Source: Closterium sp. Naga37s-1 (taxonomy: Eukaryota > Streptophyta > Zygnematophyceae > Desmidiales > Closteriaceae). From it: a DNA stretch of 64,000 nucleotides. The position numbers and the translations under genes were made by a program. The stretch is from positions 496,001 through 560,000 of the forward strand of contig CANJKZ010001158.1 of assembly GCA_947471745.1 (NCBI GenBank), given 5' to 3'. The notes under the pieces are model-generated. The model worked only from the letters and a program-made list of their open reading frames with translations, was not told where the DNA came from and did no database searches. Shown piece by piece: positions 32,416-43,819 of this stretch (within the stretch, counting starts at the first letter, position 1; each line of letters starts with the position of its first letter).

Positions 32416-35400
32416 AGGAAGGAGGGATTGGGGTTGTGTGGGGTTGTGTGGGGTTGCGTTTAGGTCACCAAAGCAGGCAGTCACACACCCAACACCAACC
32501 CTCTCTTCAACACGCAGCACCAACACCAACAGCAGCACAAGCACGAGCACAAGCACGGGCACAAGCACAATCACAATCACAAGCACAATCACAATCACAA
32601 TCAGAAGCACGAGCAGAATCACAAGCACGAGCAGAATCACAAGCACGAGCAGCACACACACAGAAGCCTCTTCTCCTCCTTCCACACCCACCTGCACCTC
32701 CCTTTCCTTCATCTGCGCCTCAGCAGCAGCCATGGCGGCCTGCAGCTGCTGCAGCTGCTGCTCCGCTTGCCCCTTCTCCGCCACCTGCTGCTCCAGCTGC
32801 GCCACCTTGCTGCGCTGCTCCTCCAGCGTCTCCAGATACAGCCGGCTTGATGAGTGCTCCGCCTGCCCCGTGGGCGGGGGGGGGGAGGAAGGGGCGTGAT
32901 GAGGTGAGGGGAAAGAGGGAGGGGGGAGGAAACGGGAGAGTAACGGGGCTGCGAGCACTCGGGGAGCACAACAGAGGTGTGAGTGAAGAGCGGACATGGT
33001 GAGGAGATGTTTGGGGTGAACAGAAAGGGTGTCGTACGGTGGTAGATGAAACCAAGAACAGACATGAAAATGACTTCTTTCTGCTCATGTCCCACGCTCC
33101 CACTGTCCATGTGTCTCACAGTCCCTCACTCCGCTCTGGCATCTAATTCTCCAAAGGCCAGCATCCTCTTGGTCCCATTCCTTCCATCTCGCCCCAGCTT
33201 CCTCCCTTTTCGACCTCCCCCGCCCACCTCAGTGATCTGGCGTTGCATGTGCACCAGGCTCTGCCGCATCTTGAACGCCTGCTGCTCCATCGCCTCTACC
33301 TCCCCCTGCACCGCCTCGCGCCGCCGCTCACTCTCCTCCAACCGCCGCTCCACCTCCTCCCTCTCCTGCCGCTCGTCTGCCAGGCGCAGCTTCATGTCCT
33401 GTACCTCCTCCTCCTTCTGCCGTGGGGGAGACGAGACCGCAACGGATGGAAGAGAGGGGGAAGGCCGTTGGATTGATGAGACGATTGATGGACCAGTCCA
33501 GGGATAGCTGTACGTGTGCAGCGTGCGCCTGCTGCTCATTCTGCAATGGAGCAGGAGAATCCTGGAGTATGGGGAAAGGGAGGACGAGGAAAGCTGGTGG
33601 AAGCGACAGGTGAGTGAGTGAGGGGCGAGTGAGTGAGAAGCGAGTGAGTGAGAAACGAGTGAGTGAGAAACGAGTGAGTGAGAAGCGGAGGTGAGGTTGA
33701 AGGCAACAAGGGTGGTGAGGTGCAAGGACAGTTCGATAAGGAGAAGGGTGGTGCGTTGCGTTGTGAGTGCATGCATGCGTGCATGTGCGTGTGAGGGGTG
33801 GCAAGCTCCGCAATACAAGCACGAGGAGCGGGCCGCAAGTGGGGGGCGAGCAGGGAGGGGACCTGCGCCATGTGGGCGTGGATGAGGTTCTTCTCCTGGT
33901 CGAACTGCATCGCCAACATGTCCTGATGCCCGCACCCGGGGGCCGCAGAGGGGCACAGGGGGTCACAAAGGGGCACAGAGGGGCACATAGGGGCACATGG
34001 GGAGACAAAGGGGCACAGGGGGAGCACAGGAGGGGCACAGGAGGGCAAGGGAGGGAGGCGGGGGAAAAGGAAAAGAACAGAGGTGGATGAGACAAGAGCA
34101 GAATGGGTGGTGCAGGCGAGATGACTTTAGAGTCGACTCAAAAGTCAACTTGGATGAGACAAGAGCAGAATGGGTGGTGCAGGCGGGATCTAGTGAGCAG
34201 GAGAGTGAGAAGGCAGAGCAACGGGTGCAGTGCGGCCTTTGAACGGGCAAACAACGCCTGCCTGCGAGCCTTCTTTGCTCAACCCATGCATCCCCCGTGC
34301 TACTACTTCGCAATCTTTACCCAAGCCTTGGTCCCTCTCACCCTCCCCTCTCACCCTCCCCTTTCACCCTCCCCGCCTACCCTCCCCTCCCACCCTCCCA
34401 CCCTCACACCCTCCCACCCTCCCCCCTCCCGGACACGCCAGCTTACAAGCTGCTGCAGGAGCATGTTGTTCTCCCCACGCACATGCTCCACCTCCGCCTG
34501 CATCGCACTGTTGCCCACCGCCTCTGCCTCCTGCCATGCCATGCCATGCGTACCATGCCATGCGATACCATGTCGTACCATGCCATACCATGCCATGTCA
34601 TGCACTACGTGCCATTCGCCATTCGTCATGCGCCAAGTACCACGCGCAACCACACACAGCACACACCAACCAGCATAAGCGGGCCGGGCATGCAGCAGGG
34701 GCGATTGGGACGGCTCAAGGAGGATTCTGGAGTTGGAGCCAGCATGCACGCACGCATGGGAGCTGGGCACACTCCAAGTGCACTGTATGACAATGCAGGG
34801 GCTTTCGCTGGCAGATGCGGGATTGGGTGCTGAGGGATTTGTCGGCACACAGCGTCACGAGCACAGCACAGCACAGCACGGTGGTAATCGGCATGTGTGC
34901 GGGCATGTGTGCGGGCATGTGTGCGGGCATGTGTGCGGGCATGTGTGCAGGCATGTGTGCGGGCATGTGTGCGGGCATGTAGGATGATGGGGGGAGAGGA
35001 GGTGCAGCTTGTGGCTATGCTGTGCGCACCTGGAGTCGGCCCAGCAGCTCCTCCTTCTCCTCCTCCGCCTGTGCACAAAAGAGCAACGCATGTGCTCCAT
35101 GGGCACAAGGCACAAAAAGCACGCCAGGCCCATGGGAGACACGCACAGTTCACTTGATCAGTCAATTGCTGGCACGTGATCAACAAGGGAGGGGGTGCAC
35201 CATGCCACCATCCATCCATCCATTTACCTCCCTTTCCCCATCCGCCCTCCCTGCCTCGTCAGCACAAACAGCATCCCATATCTGGGTAAGTCCTATCCCG
35301 TCCCATCCCATCCCATCCCATTCTGCCTGTCTGCCCCTGCCGGCCGGCCTGCGTGCATGTCACCCACTTTATCAAGGAGCGCTTTGGCGTGAGAGAGCTC

Positions 35401-35727
35401 GTCCTGCAGGCTCGCCACCTCCAGCTTCAGCGCTGGCACGTCCGACGCCCGCAGCTCATCCTGGTGCCATGCCGTGCCATGCCATGCCATGCCATGCCAT
35501 GCCATGCCGTGCCAAAGCATGCGCATACACATGCCATGCACATGTTGCGCCACATGAGAGGAAGGACGGAAAGGAGTCAGCGAGCCATTGAGGGATGCAC
35601 GTATGGAGGGTTATGGGCCAGGGGTGTAAAGAAAGGCATGGCAGCATGGAGCAAGAGAGATATCGTGATGAGGGATTGAAAGGATCACAGATGATAACAG
35701 GCAGAGAGGATGGGGATGGGGATGGGG

Positions 35728-35784
<57 letters not shown>

Positions 35785-37769
35785 GGGATGGGGATGGGCA
35801 TGGGGATGGGCATGGGGATGGGCATGGGGATGGGCATGGGGATGGGCATGGGGATGGGCATGGGGATGGGCATGGGGATGGGCAGGAGTGGAGTGGAACG
35901 GGGACCTGGAGCTTCTTGGTCTTGATTCGCAGCTCGATCTGCTGCATGCAGAATGAGTTCGCCTGCACATTATGGGGGTGTGTTGGATCGCAAGGAGGAG
36001 GGATTGGGATGTGCAACGGCATGGCTGACAGACAGAAGCCGAGAGAAGCAGAGAGAAGCAGAGAGAAGCAGAGAGAAGCAGAGGGAAGCAGAGGGAAGCA
36101 GAGGGAAGCAGAGGGAAGCAGAGGGAAGCAGAGAGGAGCAGAGAGAAGCTTGACGGATAGGCAAACGAGTGAACTCTGAGAGCAAGAGAGGCAAGGCAAG
36201 AAGGAGAGAGGAAGAGGGATGGTGAGGGCGTGGGAAGGCACCTTCTTCTTCTCTTGCTCCAGACTGGCCAATGCCTCCATCAGCTGTACCCTCGCATCAC
36301 TCTCGGGAAGATTAAGCATCTGCCCACCCAGTGAGCAGCGGGCAGGTGGGGAGAAGCACATGAGAAGGGAGAGACGAAGGAGTCAATGCACGTGCATATG
36401 TGGCCCCCATGCGTGCGTACATGTCACACACGCGCTCCTGACGTTGCACCAGGGAGCTGCACTTATGAGGCGCAAAAAGAGCCCTCCGGGCATCTTCTAA
36501 AGGCAACCAAGGGAGAGTTACAACTCTCTGGCACTATGTGTAGGGATAAGCATTTGCATGCTCACCGTTCCACTGCCCACCACACACCATGCTCCTGCGT
36601 GCTACCATCCTCTCCTCTGCATACCCCATCCGCCCCCTTACACAGCATTCTAACTAACACCCTCTCCCCTTCACCCCTTCTCTCCCCTCCCTCAACCCCC
36701 TCCCTCAACCCCTCCCTCAACCCCTCCCTCAACCCCCCCTCACCCCCCTCCCTCAACCCCTCACCTCCGCCCTCGCCCCACACGGCCACGGCGGGCGCTC
36801 ACCGCGAGCATGGCGCTATCCTGGGCGCCGTTCTCCTGCGCAGCGTCCTTGGCCTCCTTGAGCTTGCTCTGCGCCTGCCGTAGCTGCTCCTCCAGGTCGC
36901 GGCACTGCTCCTCCAGCTGACCGCACTGCGCCACTGCCTCCTCGCCCGCCTGCCTCTCCTCCTCCACTGCCTTCTGCGCTGCTGCCTGCCGCCCGTGGGG
37001 GACATGGGAGAGAGGGGGAGACCGGGGGAGGGGTGGAGTGGGAGTGAGTGTAACAAGGGTGTGGAGCGGCAGGTAATGTGCAAGCAGGGTGTGTGGGGGT
37101 GGGTGGGGGAAGGGGGGCACGGGGGCAAGGAGGGGGGAAGGTGCATGGCGTTCATGGCATGGCACAAGGGCCCTGTTCGATAGGCAGCCTAATCCTTGGA
37201 GGGCTAGGGTTATGCTAGTGTTTAGGGGAGTTTTCGGAGCAACTTCCCCTGGGCTAACCCCCGCCGGACCAAATCGGAAGCAGCGCCTCCCGAGATCGGA
37301 AGGAGGGGGTCGTCAGGGGTATGCTGGACCCCTCCTTCCATCATCTTCATCGAGGGCATGATTCAAAAGTTTGCATCGCATGCCATAGGAACCAGAGTAA
37401 AAATCATGTGAAAAAAAAAAAGAACCAACACAGCTGGCGGCTGGTTTAGTGGTGGGAGGACGGGGACTTTTTCAGGGCAGAGATGGAATGGTTAGAGCAT
37501 GGGTACGGGTGGGAAACATTTCGGGGAGTAAGATTTCGTATCCCCTCCCACTGCGAGCCCTAGCCTATCTTTTGGGCAACCTCCAGTCTGGGGAGGCGAG
37601 GGTTGGGCTGGAGCTGCGCTCATCGCTTGCCTATGTGCAAAGGGCATTGGATCTTTCCGGGGGGACTAACCCTTCTTGTAGAAGGTGCGTTTGACAGGCA
37701 AAGAAGGATTAGTCTGATTCAGGAGGGTTTGCCAGGTTCGGCACCCATTTTTGGCTGACCAGGAAAAAA

Positions 37770-37831
<62 letters not shown>

Positions 37832-40410
37832 TTCGAAACAGCCCCGATTGTTCCGCGGAAGGGTTAGGCTGCCTGTGGAACAGGGCCAAGGTCTCGGCTC
37901 AGGCGTGGGATGGAGGAGCGCCTCCTTGCATGGCTCGCCACGGCCTTGCCCTGCTCGCCGCGGCCTTGCCCTGCTCGCCACGGCCTTGCCCTGCTCGCCA
38001 CAGCGTTGCCTCTCACCAGGTCGGCTTGTGCCTTCTGCAGCGCCTCGTCCGTCGCTGCTGACCCGGCCGCCGGCGCTGTCGTTCGCTCCTGCACATGCCA
38101 CGGGGCACGAGCAAACAGGTGGCAACGCAACGCATGAGGGAAAGCATCCAGGAGTGACATTCATCCGTGGCACAGAGGAGCACAAGTTAAGTTGTGCAAC
38201 GGGCACAGGACTCCAACGTAGCACATGGACGGCCTCCATCCACTCCACTCGCATCGCATGACACACGACCTGCATCTCCTTGGCAGCCCGTGAGCACGAC
38301 CGCTACCAACACACCGCACCTCCACCTGCAGGTGAGTGAGCAAGCGACACAACAACAGCCGCTCGTGGTGCTTGCTCGCTCCCCCTCCTCCCCCACATCC
38401 CCCAGCGCCCACCTGCAGGTCCTTGAGCTGCTGCTGCAGCGCGCGCTTCTCCTCGTCGAGGCGGTCCCTCTGCCTCTCCACAGCCTTCTTCTCCTCCTCC
38501 AGCCGCTCCACCTTCTGCTTGCTGCTCGCTGACTGCCATGCACACGCCCACGGGAGTGAGGTCGGGCGCAAGCGGACAGCAAGGGGAGGGGCAACGGGAT
38601 GGGGAACGGCAAGGGGAAGGGCAAGGGTAAGGGATAAGGGAGGGTGACAGATGGGACAAAGGATGGAGTAAGGGATGAGGCAAGAAACACTCCTATGTAT
38701 GCACGCACATGCACAGCACACCCACATGTGCAGGCCCAGGCAGCACCTCTCCCTCTCCATTCCCTCCCCTCTCTCATCCTCCCCCTTCACTTCCCCTTTC
38801 CCCTCCTCCTTTCCCCTCCCCCTTTCCCCTCCCCTTTTCCCCTCCCTCTTTCCCCACCCCTTTTCCCCTCCCCCTTCCACCCCCCCCTTTCCCCTCCCCA
38901 TTTCCCCTCCCCATTTCCCCTCCCTCTTTCCCCTCCCCCTGTCACCCGCCCCTTTCCCCCCCCACACCTCAGCGACGAGCTGCAGTTTGGCCATGGAGGA
39001 GGTCTGGGCGGCGGACTGCAGGCGGCTGATCTGCGACACCCACTCCAGCTCGCGCGCCTTGCGCTCGCGCGCCGCCATCACGGCGGCCTTCTTGCTCTCC
39101 TCCATGGCGCGCCTGCCCTCCTCCACCTCGGCGCGCAGCCGCACCGCCTCCATGTGGCGCTCCTCCACCTCCTTCTCCAGCCGCGCCTGGGGAAACCACC
39201 AGTGCATGTGGGCGGGCGCAGGGGAAAGGGACGGGTCGAGATGGTCAAAGGGATGGGCCGGGGGAAGGGGGGTGCGGGGGGTGGGGTGGATTCGGGAACG
39301 GAAGGGACTGACAGAAGGACGAGTACATATGCCCATGTCCCTGTTGTGTTACCATCCCGTTACTCCCCCTTTCCCACCATCCATAGCTTTTCCACCAACA
39401 TCTTCCCCACCATCACCTCCCCCAACGGCCATACTTCACACCACAGCACCAATCCCCACCTTGGAACAACCCTCTCTTCGTCCTTTCCCTCTCCTCCTCC
39501 CTCTCCCCATCTCCCTCCCCCCACACAGGCCCCACGCGCACCGTTTCCGATTTGAGCTTGCCCGCAGCTTCCTCGGCCTCCAGTCTCTGGCGGTTGAGCT
39601 CCGCCCACCCCGTCTGCAGCTCGCTGTTGTCCTCCTCCGCCGCCGCCTGGTGCGCAGGGGGGGGGTGGGGGGGAGGGTGGAGGTGGGGGGGGAGGGGGGG
39701 GAGGAGGGTAAGAGGGTACGGAGAGGGGACGGTTGAGTGGACAGGTGGGGAGATGGGGGGAGTGGATTGGCAGTGAATGAGTGTGCATGGGTTGGAGAGG
39801 AGGAGGAGGAGGAGGAGGAGGAGGAGGAGGAGGAGGAGGAGGAGGGGGAGGAGGGGAAGGAGGAAGGAGGGGGGGGAAGAGAGAGAAAAAAGGGGAGGGG
39901 AACGCGGGATAACATGGCTACAGCGCCAAAAGGCGGAAAGCGCCTGGTCCACGTACGGGCTCCCACAATTCTTCGTCCCCGCTATCCTTCCCTCCCCCCC
40001 ACAACCTTTCAGGCTCTTGAGTGGTCACTCTCTTTTGCGAGGAGCGCAGCAGCGCAAGTCCTCGCACGGCACACGCGACCTACCAGGCTCTTCTGCAACT
40101 CTTCCGCCTTCTGCGCCTTCGCCTTCGCCTCTTCGCGCGCCTGAGAGGAAGAGAGGTGTGAGAGTGAACGGGGAGGAGTCGGGGGGTGGATTGAGCCAGT
40201 ACCGACGCCCGACAATAGAAATATTATTTAAAGAGACAGTAGGGCATATGTGTGAACGGTTTCTTCTTCTAATACCGTCCCCGGATATCTGGCGCCGGAG
40301 GCCCTGCTGCTTGTTTCTGTACTTAGCTGCTACGGCCAACCCACATTGTGCACGGCCATTTCGAGCTCCTCCAGCTTCTTGCATAATTGCGCCACGTCGG
40401 CGTCCGCCAT
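30984..40410 (-). CDS. Long coiled-coil protein with C-terminal DC1-like zinc finger
   Basis: Eighteen exons on the - strand: 40410-40345, 40140-40084, 39646-39542, 39186-38968, 38532-38413, 38088-38017, 36985-36803, 36319-36242, 35962-35906, 35460-35368, 35068-35030, 34530-34447, 33922-33863, 33416-33228, 32862-32698, 32343-32287, 31955-31920 (weak acceptor) and 31148-30984, giving about 614 residues. Every exon length is a multiple of three. The start is MADADVAQLCKKLEELEMAV. Most of the protein is Glu/Lys/Gln/Ala-rich heptad sequence, predicted to form a coiled coil. The last exon encodes a His-Cys cluster (H, YTCAQC, WKCTARDC, MHPDC) resembling a DC1/C1-type zinc finger. I do not recognise the family; a scaffold or cytoskeletal/membrane tether is only a guess. 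Small exons could have been missed. Confidence 0.8.
31217..31408. repeat. GA microsatellite in the last intron of the coiled-coil gene
   Basis: A long (GA)n tract with occasional GC/GG variants passes into (GAAA)n. It lies within the intron 31149-31919. Confidence 0.9.
31532..31671. mobile_element. 140-bp MITE with GGGCGTGTTCC termini
   Basis: The 140-bp segment has terminal inverted repeats of about 30 bases starting GGGCGTGTTCC-ACGCCTCATATCA, with two or three mismatches. The flanks are TTT on the left and TTA on the right, compatible with a decayed 3-bp Harbinger-type duplication. It shares the GGGCGT end with the element at 26822-27412, so both may use one transposase family. It lies in the last intron of the coiled-coil gene. 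Confidence 0.75.
31735..31905. repeat. 19-bp minisatellite
   Basis: About nine tandem copies of a 19-bp unit (GGCTGCATGGAGTATGTAT and variants) lie in the last intron of the coiled-coil gene. Because 19 is not a multiple of three, all frames stay open and give spurious repetitive frames. Confidence 0.88.
32345..32697. repeat. Poly-G tract and imperfect CAC/AGCA repeats in a coiled-coil gene intron
   Basis: The intron between exons 15 and 16 contains a G-run of about 33 bases near 32382-32414 and a 6-bp (CACAAG/CACAAT)-like array at 32515-32660. Both are simple sequence. Confidence 0.8.
33608..33690. repeat. 15-bp minisatellite (GTGAGTGAGAAACGA)
   Basis: About five imperfect copies lie in the intron between exons 13 and 14 of the coiled-coil gene. 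Confidence 0.8.
34891..34980. repeat. 12-bp minisatellite (GCATGTGTGCGG)
   Basis: About seven and a half tandem copies lie in the intron between exons 11 and 12 of the coiled-coil gene. Confidence 0.9.
35708..35882. repeat. 6/12-bp minisatellite (GATGGG, CATGGG)
   Basis: About 29 hexamers of GGGATG/GGCATG alternate in the intron between exons 9 and 10 of the coiled-coil gene. The unit is a multiple of three, so it yields long spurious GMGM/PMPI frames. Confidence 0.9.
36037..36150. repeat. 10-bp minisatellite (AGAGAAGCAG / AGGGAAGCAG)
   Basis: About eleven copies lie in the intron between exons 8 and 9 of the coiled-coil gene. Confidence 0.88.
37169..37887. mobile_element. 719-bp terminal-inverted-repeat element
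   Basis: The left end GGCCCTGTTCGATAGGCAGC matches the reverse complement of the right end (GGCCCTGTTCCACAGGCAGC) and the match continues through CTAA-CCTT for about 30 bases. The trinucleotide AAG flanks both sides (37166-37168 and 37888-37890). It has no transposase frame. It lies in the intron between exons 6 and 7 of the coiled-coil gene and contains an (AC)n tract at 37772-37829. The terminal GGCC and 3-bp duplication suggest a PIF/Harbinger or related DNA transposon. Confidence 0.75.
39660..39905. repeat. G-rich and (GGA)n tracts in a coiled-coil gene intron
   Basis: The intron between exons 2 and 3 contains a (GGA)n run at about 39797-39850 and several G6-G8 runs. It is simple sequence. 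Confidence 0.85.
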
Positions 40411-41572
40411 CGGTTGCCGTGCAGTCCGCGCGAGCGAAATGCAGCTGATCTTGCAGCCTCTTAATAAATTAAGAAAATGCACACTTCTACGTGCGCGCTC
40501 CTATTGCCTAGGTCTCGTCCCTATGCTTGCATGTCGCGCCTCTATGCTGCAAGCGCCGCTAGTCTGTACATAATGGAGCCGCGCCTACGGTGGCATAGAG
40601 ACTCATGATATGCGGAAAGCTGACGAGGAGAAAAAGTGATGATGGCGGTTCATCGGTAGAGTGCCACAGGACCCTTGGCTTGATTGGGTATGCATGTGTC
40701 CATGGTGTGGACGGCATGGAGGGTGCGTGTGCAGGGTCAGAGGAACCCTCAGTGCCTTCTTGACCTACTGCAAGGGACGCATCAACTCTCAGAAAGTCAA
40801 ACCTTACTGTTATCAAGTATACATTATGCACATCAGTTATGGGAACACTAACGCGAGCTATACGAGTGTGTGGCTCATTCGTTAACGGGGTTCGATGACC
40901 ATGGTTACTTTCGTCACATGACTGTCTGTGTTCGTCTAGCAATCTCGCGATGAATAGACATGGATTTGACTTCTTCGCAGGACGTTACAATGTTAGTTCC
41001 GCGAACGTTGACCTAACCAACTGCTCAGCCACAAACCCGCCAGTGGCACATTGTTTGGCGATAACTCAGAAAGTGGTAACTTAGCGGCACACGACGAAGA
41101 CAGACAGCTCTCCCCACTGGATTCTCTGTTCCCTGCCTCTGACAGATTCGCCATGGTCAGTTGCCAGATTGCGCCAATTTTTTACTTTGTTGTCGCGCCG
41201 CCCTGCCCTCTCCTCCTCGTCCCCTCCCGCCTTCTTCCCCTCGCTTCCTCCCTCTGCTCGCTTCCCTGCCTGCAGTGCCTCGAGTCGCTCGCGACTCCAC
41301 CTGGTATCGCAGGCCAAGACGGGTGCATCAATCATCATTTCGCTCTGCTCTGCCTGCCCAGTAAGCTATCTACGACTTCGCAGAGCACCATCGGGCTCGA
41401 ACCGTTTCACCTCTCGTGGCTATCTCATACATGCCGTGGGTTGCCTTCTGAAACTCACGCCCGTCCAGTAGTTTTGTATCTTCCTACTCTTGGCCTCTTT
41501 TTAGCAAGATTCCTTGACTAACATCCGCACTCTTTCGTTACCAGGACACGCAAACCCAACATCATCGAATAC
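40411..41572. other. Divergent intergenic region
   Basis: It separates the - strand coiled-coil gene from the + strand phytocyanin gene and should contain both promoters. I see no gene, and the open frames here have no domain features. Confidence 0.55.
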
Positions 41573-43001
41573 ATGGCTCACAGGGCGATGTCGCCTTTTC
41601 AGCACAGCTGCGTCTTGCTTCTGCTCTCCGCCGCCGCATTAGCTTCACGGGCCGCGTCCGCCGACGTGGTCCCTGCGGAGGGGAGGCGATACGTCCCAGT
41701 GGGAACGACGGATTCGACGTTTAACTATGGGTGGAACCCCAAGGTCAACTTCACGGCGTGGGCCGAGGACCCTGCGAATCGCGTCTACGAAGGCGACGTG
41801 CTCGGTAAGTCAGTTGATCGTGGTGCGCTCGCCACTCCGTATTCGAGACTCGCAGCCCTCACACGAGTAGCTATAGCCGTCAGACATGCCCGTTCCATCC
41901 CGTCCCATCCCTCGCCCACTTCGTCCCCGTGTCTACAGTGTTTTACTACCCCAGGGGCGCCGACGAGGTGTATCGTTTCTCGCGCCTCGATGACATGCGC
42001 CGCTGCGTCTACACAAAGGGGACGCGCGTGTGCCGTGACGTGGACGGCGTTTCCGGCTGTAAGGTGCCTGTATCGGAAGGCACGGCGCTGTTCACGTCGG
42101 GCATGGTGGCGCGATGCAACTCCAGCATGCAGGTGAGCATGCAGGTGAGCATGAGGAGGCTTAGAAGGCGCGTCTCGGGATTCTTTTAGCAAATAAGCTT
42201 TAGAGGGCTTGGAGGATAAGGGTCACAGCGCCCATCGTTATTTCACCGCGCCGCTCACCCGCAAACGAGTCGTGTCTGCAAGCCATAAGCTCCCCACCCC
42301 CCCCCCTCCGCGACGCGCGGCGTGTGTCGCGCACTGTGGCAGCTAGCGGTGGAGGTGGCGGTGGAAACCGGGCCGCGCGACATCGTGGTGGGGTACCCTA
42401 CGGGCGAGTACACGTGGCCGTGGAACCCGGCCGTGAACTACACGCAGTGGATGCTCAACAACACGCTCTACACCGGCGACGTGCTCTGTACGTCCTTGTC
42501 TCTCCGCTGCCCCATGCGCCACCTTGTCTTTTTTTACCCTCTACCCAGTCTCCTCCTCCACATGCAATGCGGCAGGCTTCCCGCTGCTGTCCTCGTCTCT
42601 CTCTCGCTCTCCTCCTTCATTGTTTGACCTAATGGCTTTCTGCCATTCCCTTGCCGTCTCTTCCCGCCCTTGCTATGCCGGTTTCTCGCAACCTGAGCTC
42701 ACCCGTCCCTCTCCTCTCCGTGCCACCCTTCCCATTCCTCATTCCCGCTGCTCCTCGAGCAGACTTCAAGTACGCGGCACACATGGACGAGGTGTACATA
42801 GTGCCGACTAAGGAGGACTATGACGCGTGCAAGTACGACCGGTACACGGCGTACTGCAACGGCACGGACGGGGTGGGCGAGGGGTGCTTCAGCAACCCGC
42901 TCGACAACACCACCACCTATTTCCTCTCGGGGGTTTACAGCCACTGCACAGCAAGTCAGAAGCTCGCCGCCGTCGCCCTTGACGGCCCCACGGGTGCTTA
43001 A
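41573..43001 (+). CDS. Secreted two-domain phytocyanin (early-nodulin-like, copper ligands mostly lost)
   Basis: Exons: 41573-41804, 41939-42132, 42343-42487 and 42763-43001, giving 269 residues. A signal peptide (hydrophobic VLLLLSAAALASRAASA) is followed by two plastocyanin-like domains: one with FNYGWNPKVNFTAWAED...YEGDVLVFYYP and one with YTWPWNPAVNYTQWM...YTGDVLYFKY. Each is split by an intron at the same codon of the GDVL-F/Y segment. Paired cysteines for the fold are present. The first copper histidine is replaced in both (GADEVYR, HMDEVY), and the domain-1 His-Cys loop reads SGMVARC. This points to an arabinogalactan/early-nodulin-like, non-blue-copper role at the cell surface. No GPI-anchor tail is obvious. 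A second donor 12 bases downstream of exon 2 could add four residues. Confidence 0.85.
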
Positions 43002-43819
43002 TGCCCGGCTGATTGCCGATGACATCTGTGGGAGACGTGGCAGGCAGCAAGAGGTCGACACAGAGTCGACCAGGCGTAGCAGGAGATAGGGTCTGACTAG
43101 TAATTCAGCTCTGACGTTAGTCATTTTATGTTAGGTATTCTTGACAAACAGGATTGAAAGGAAACTTTGCTTCCAATCAACACATCCTCTACCTGTCAGG
43201 AGGATAAATGAGGCCTCTCAGCTGCCTTGTCACGAGCTGCAAGAGAATGTGGGTGAATGTGACTCAGAAAATTTCATGATCTATCTATTTCCTGTAAAGA
43301 CTGGTGATGTTGCATCCACAACCACAAGAGCCCAGCAAGCCCTGGTTCCGCTTTCCTTCATGACTACAGTAGTGGGGGATTGATTTGAGTATGGAAGTAA
43401 GTCCCTTAATTTTGCATATTATGGTAGCAGACCAATAACACTCCACTCGTACTGTACATATCATTTGCCATCCTTTTGTGCCGTCTCTACTATACAAAGC
43501 ACTTATTTGCAGAAATAAACAATGACTTATGCGGACGCTTTCTCCTCCACACCCGCCAACAAGTTCACTGCATCCACTGGTGGTCCAATTCGGCTAGCTG
43601 CATCCATGCTCCCTGCGATCAGCGAGGCACCCGCGCGTCCCCTTTAAGTGCCTCATAGAGACCCTCCAAACTCCACCCACGGCTGGACCCTGCAATCGAA
43701 GGGTGGTGTGGTGAGTGGAGTACACGTAGCGGAACATGACAGAAGTATAGGTGACAGAGGAGGGGGAGAACACGGAACAGCAGTCCCTGAGGCCACGTGT
43801 GGTAATGATTCCTCACGAC
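43002..43819. other. Convergent intergenic region, phytocyanin to polygalacturonase 1
   Basis: Contains the 3' ends of two convergent genes. No other gene is recognisable. Confidence 0.5.

Noticed and set aside
31672-32997. 441-codon - strand frame across an intron and exons of the coiled-coil gene
   Set aside because: It runs through the 19-bp minisatellite, several splice sites and a poly-G tract. Only the exon parts (32862-32698 and 32343-32287) have conserved coiled-coil character.
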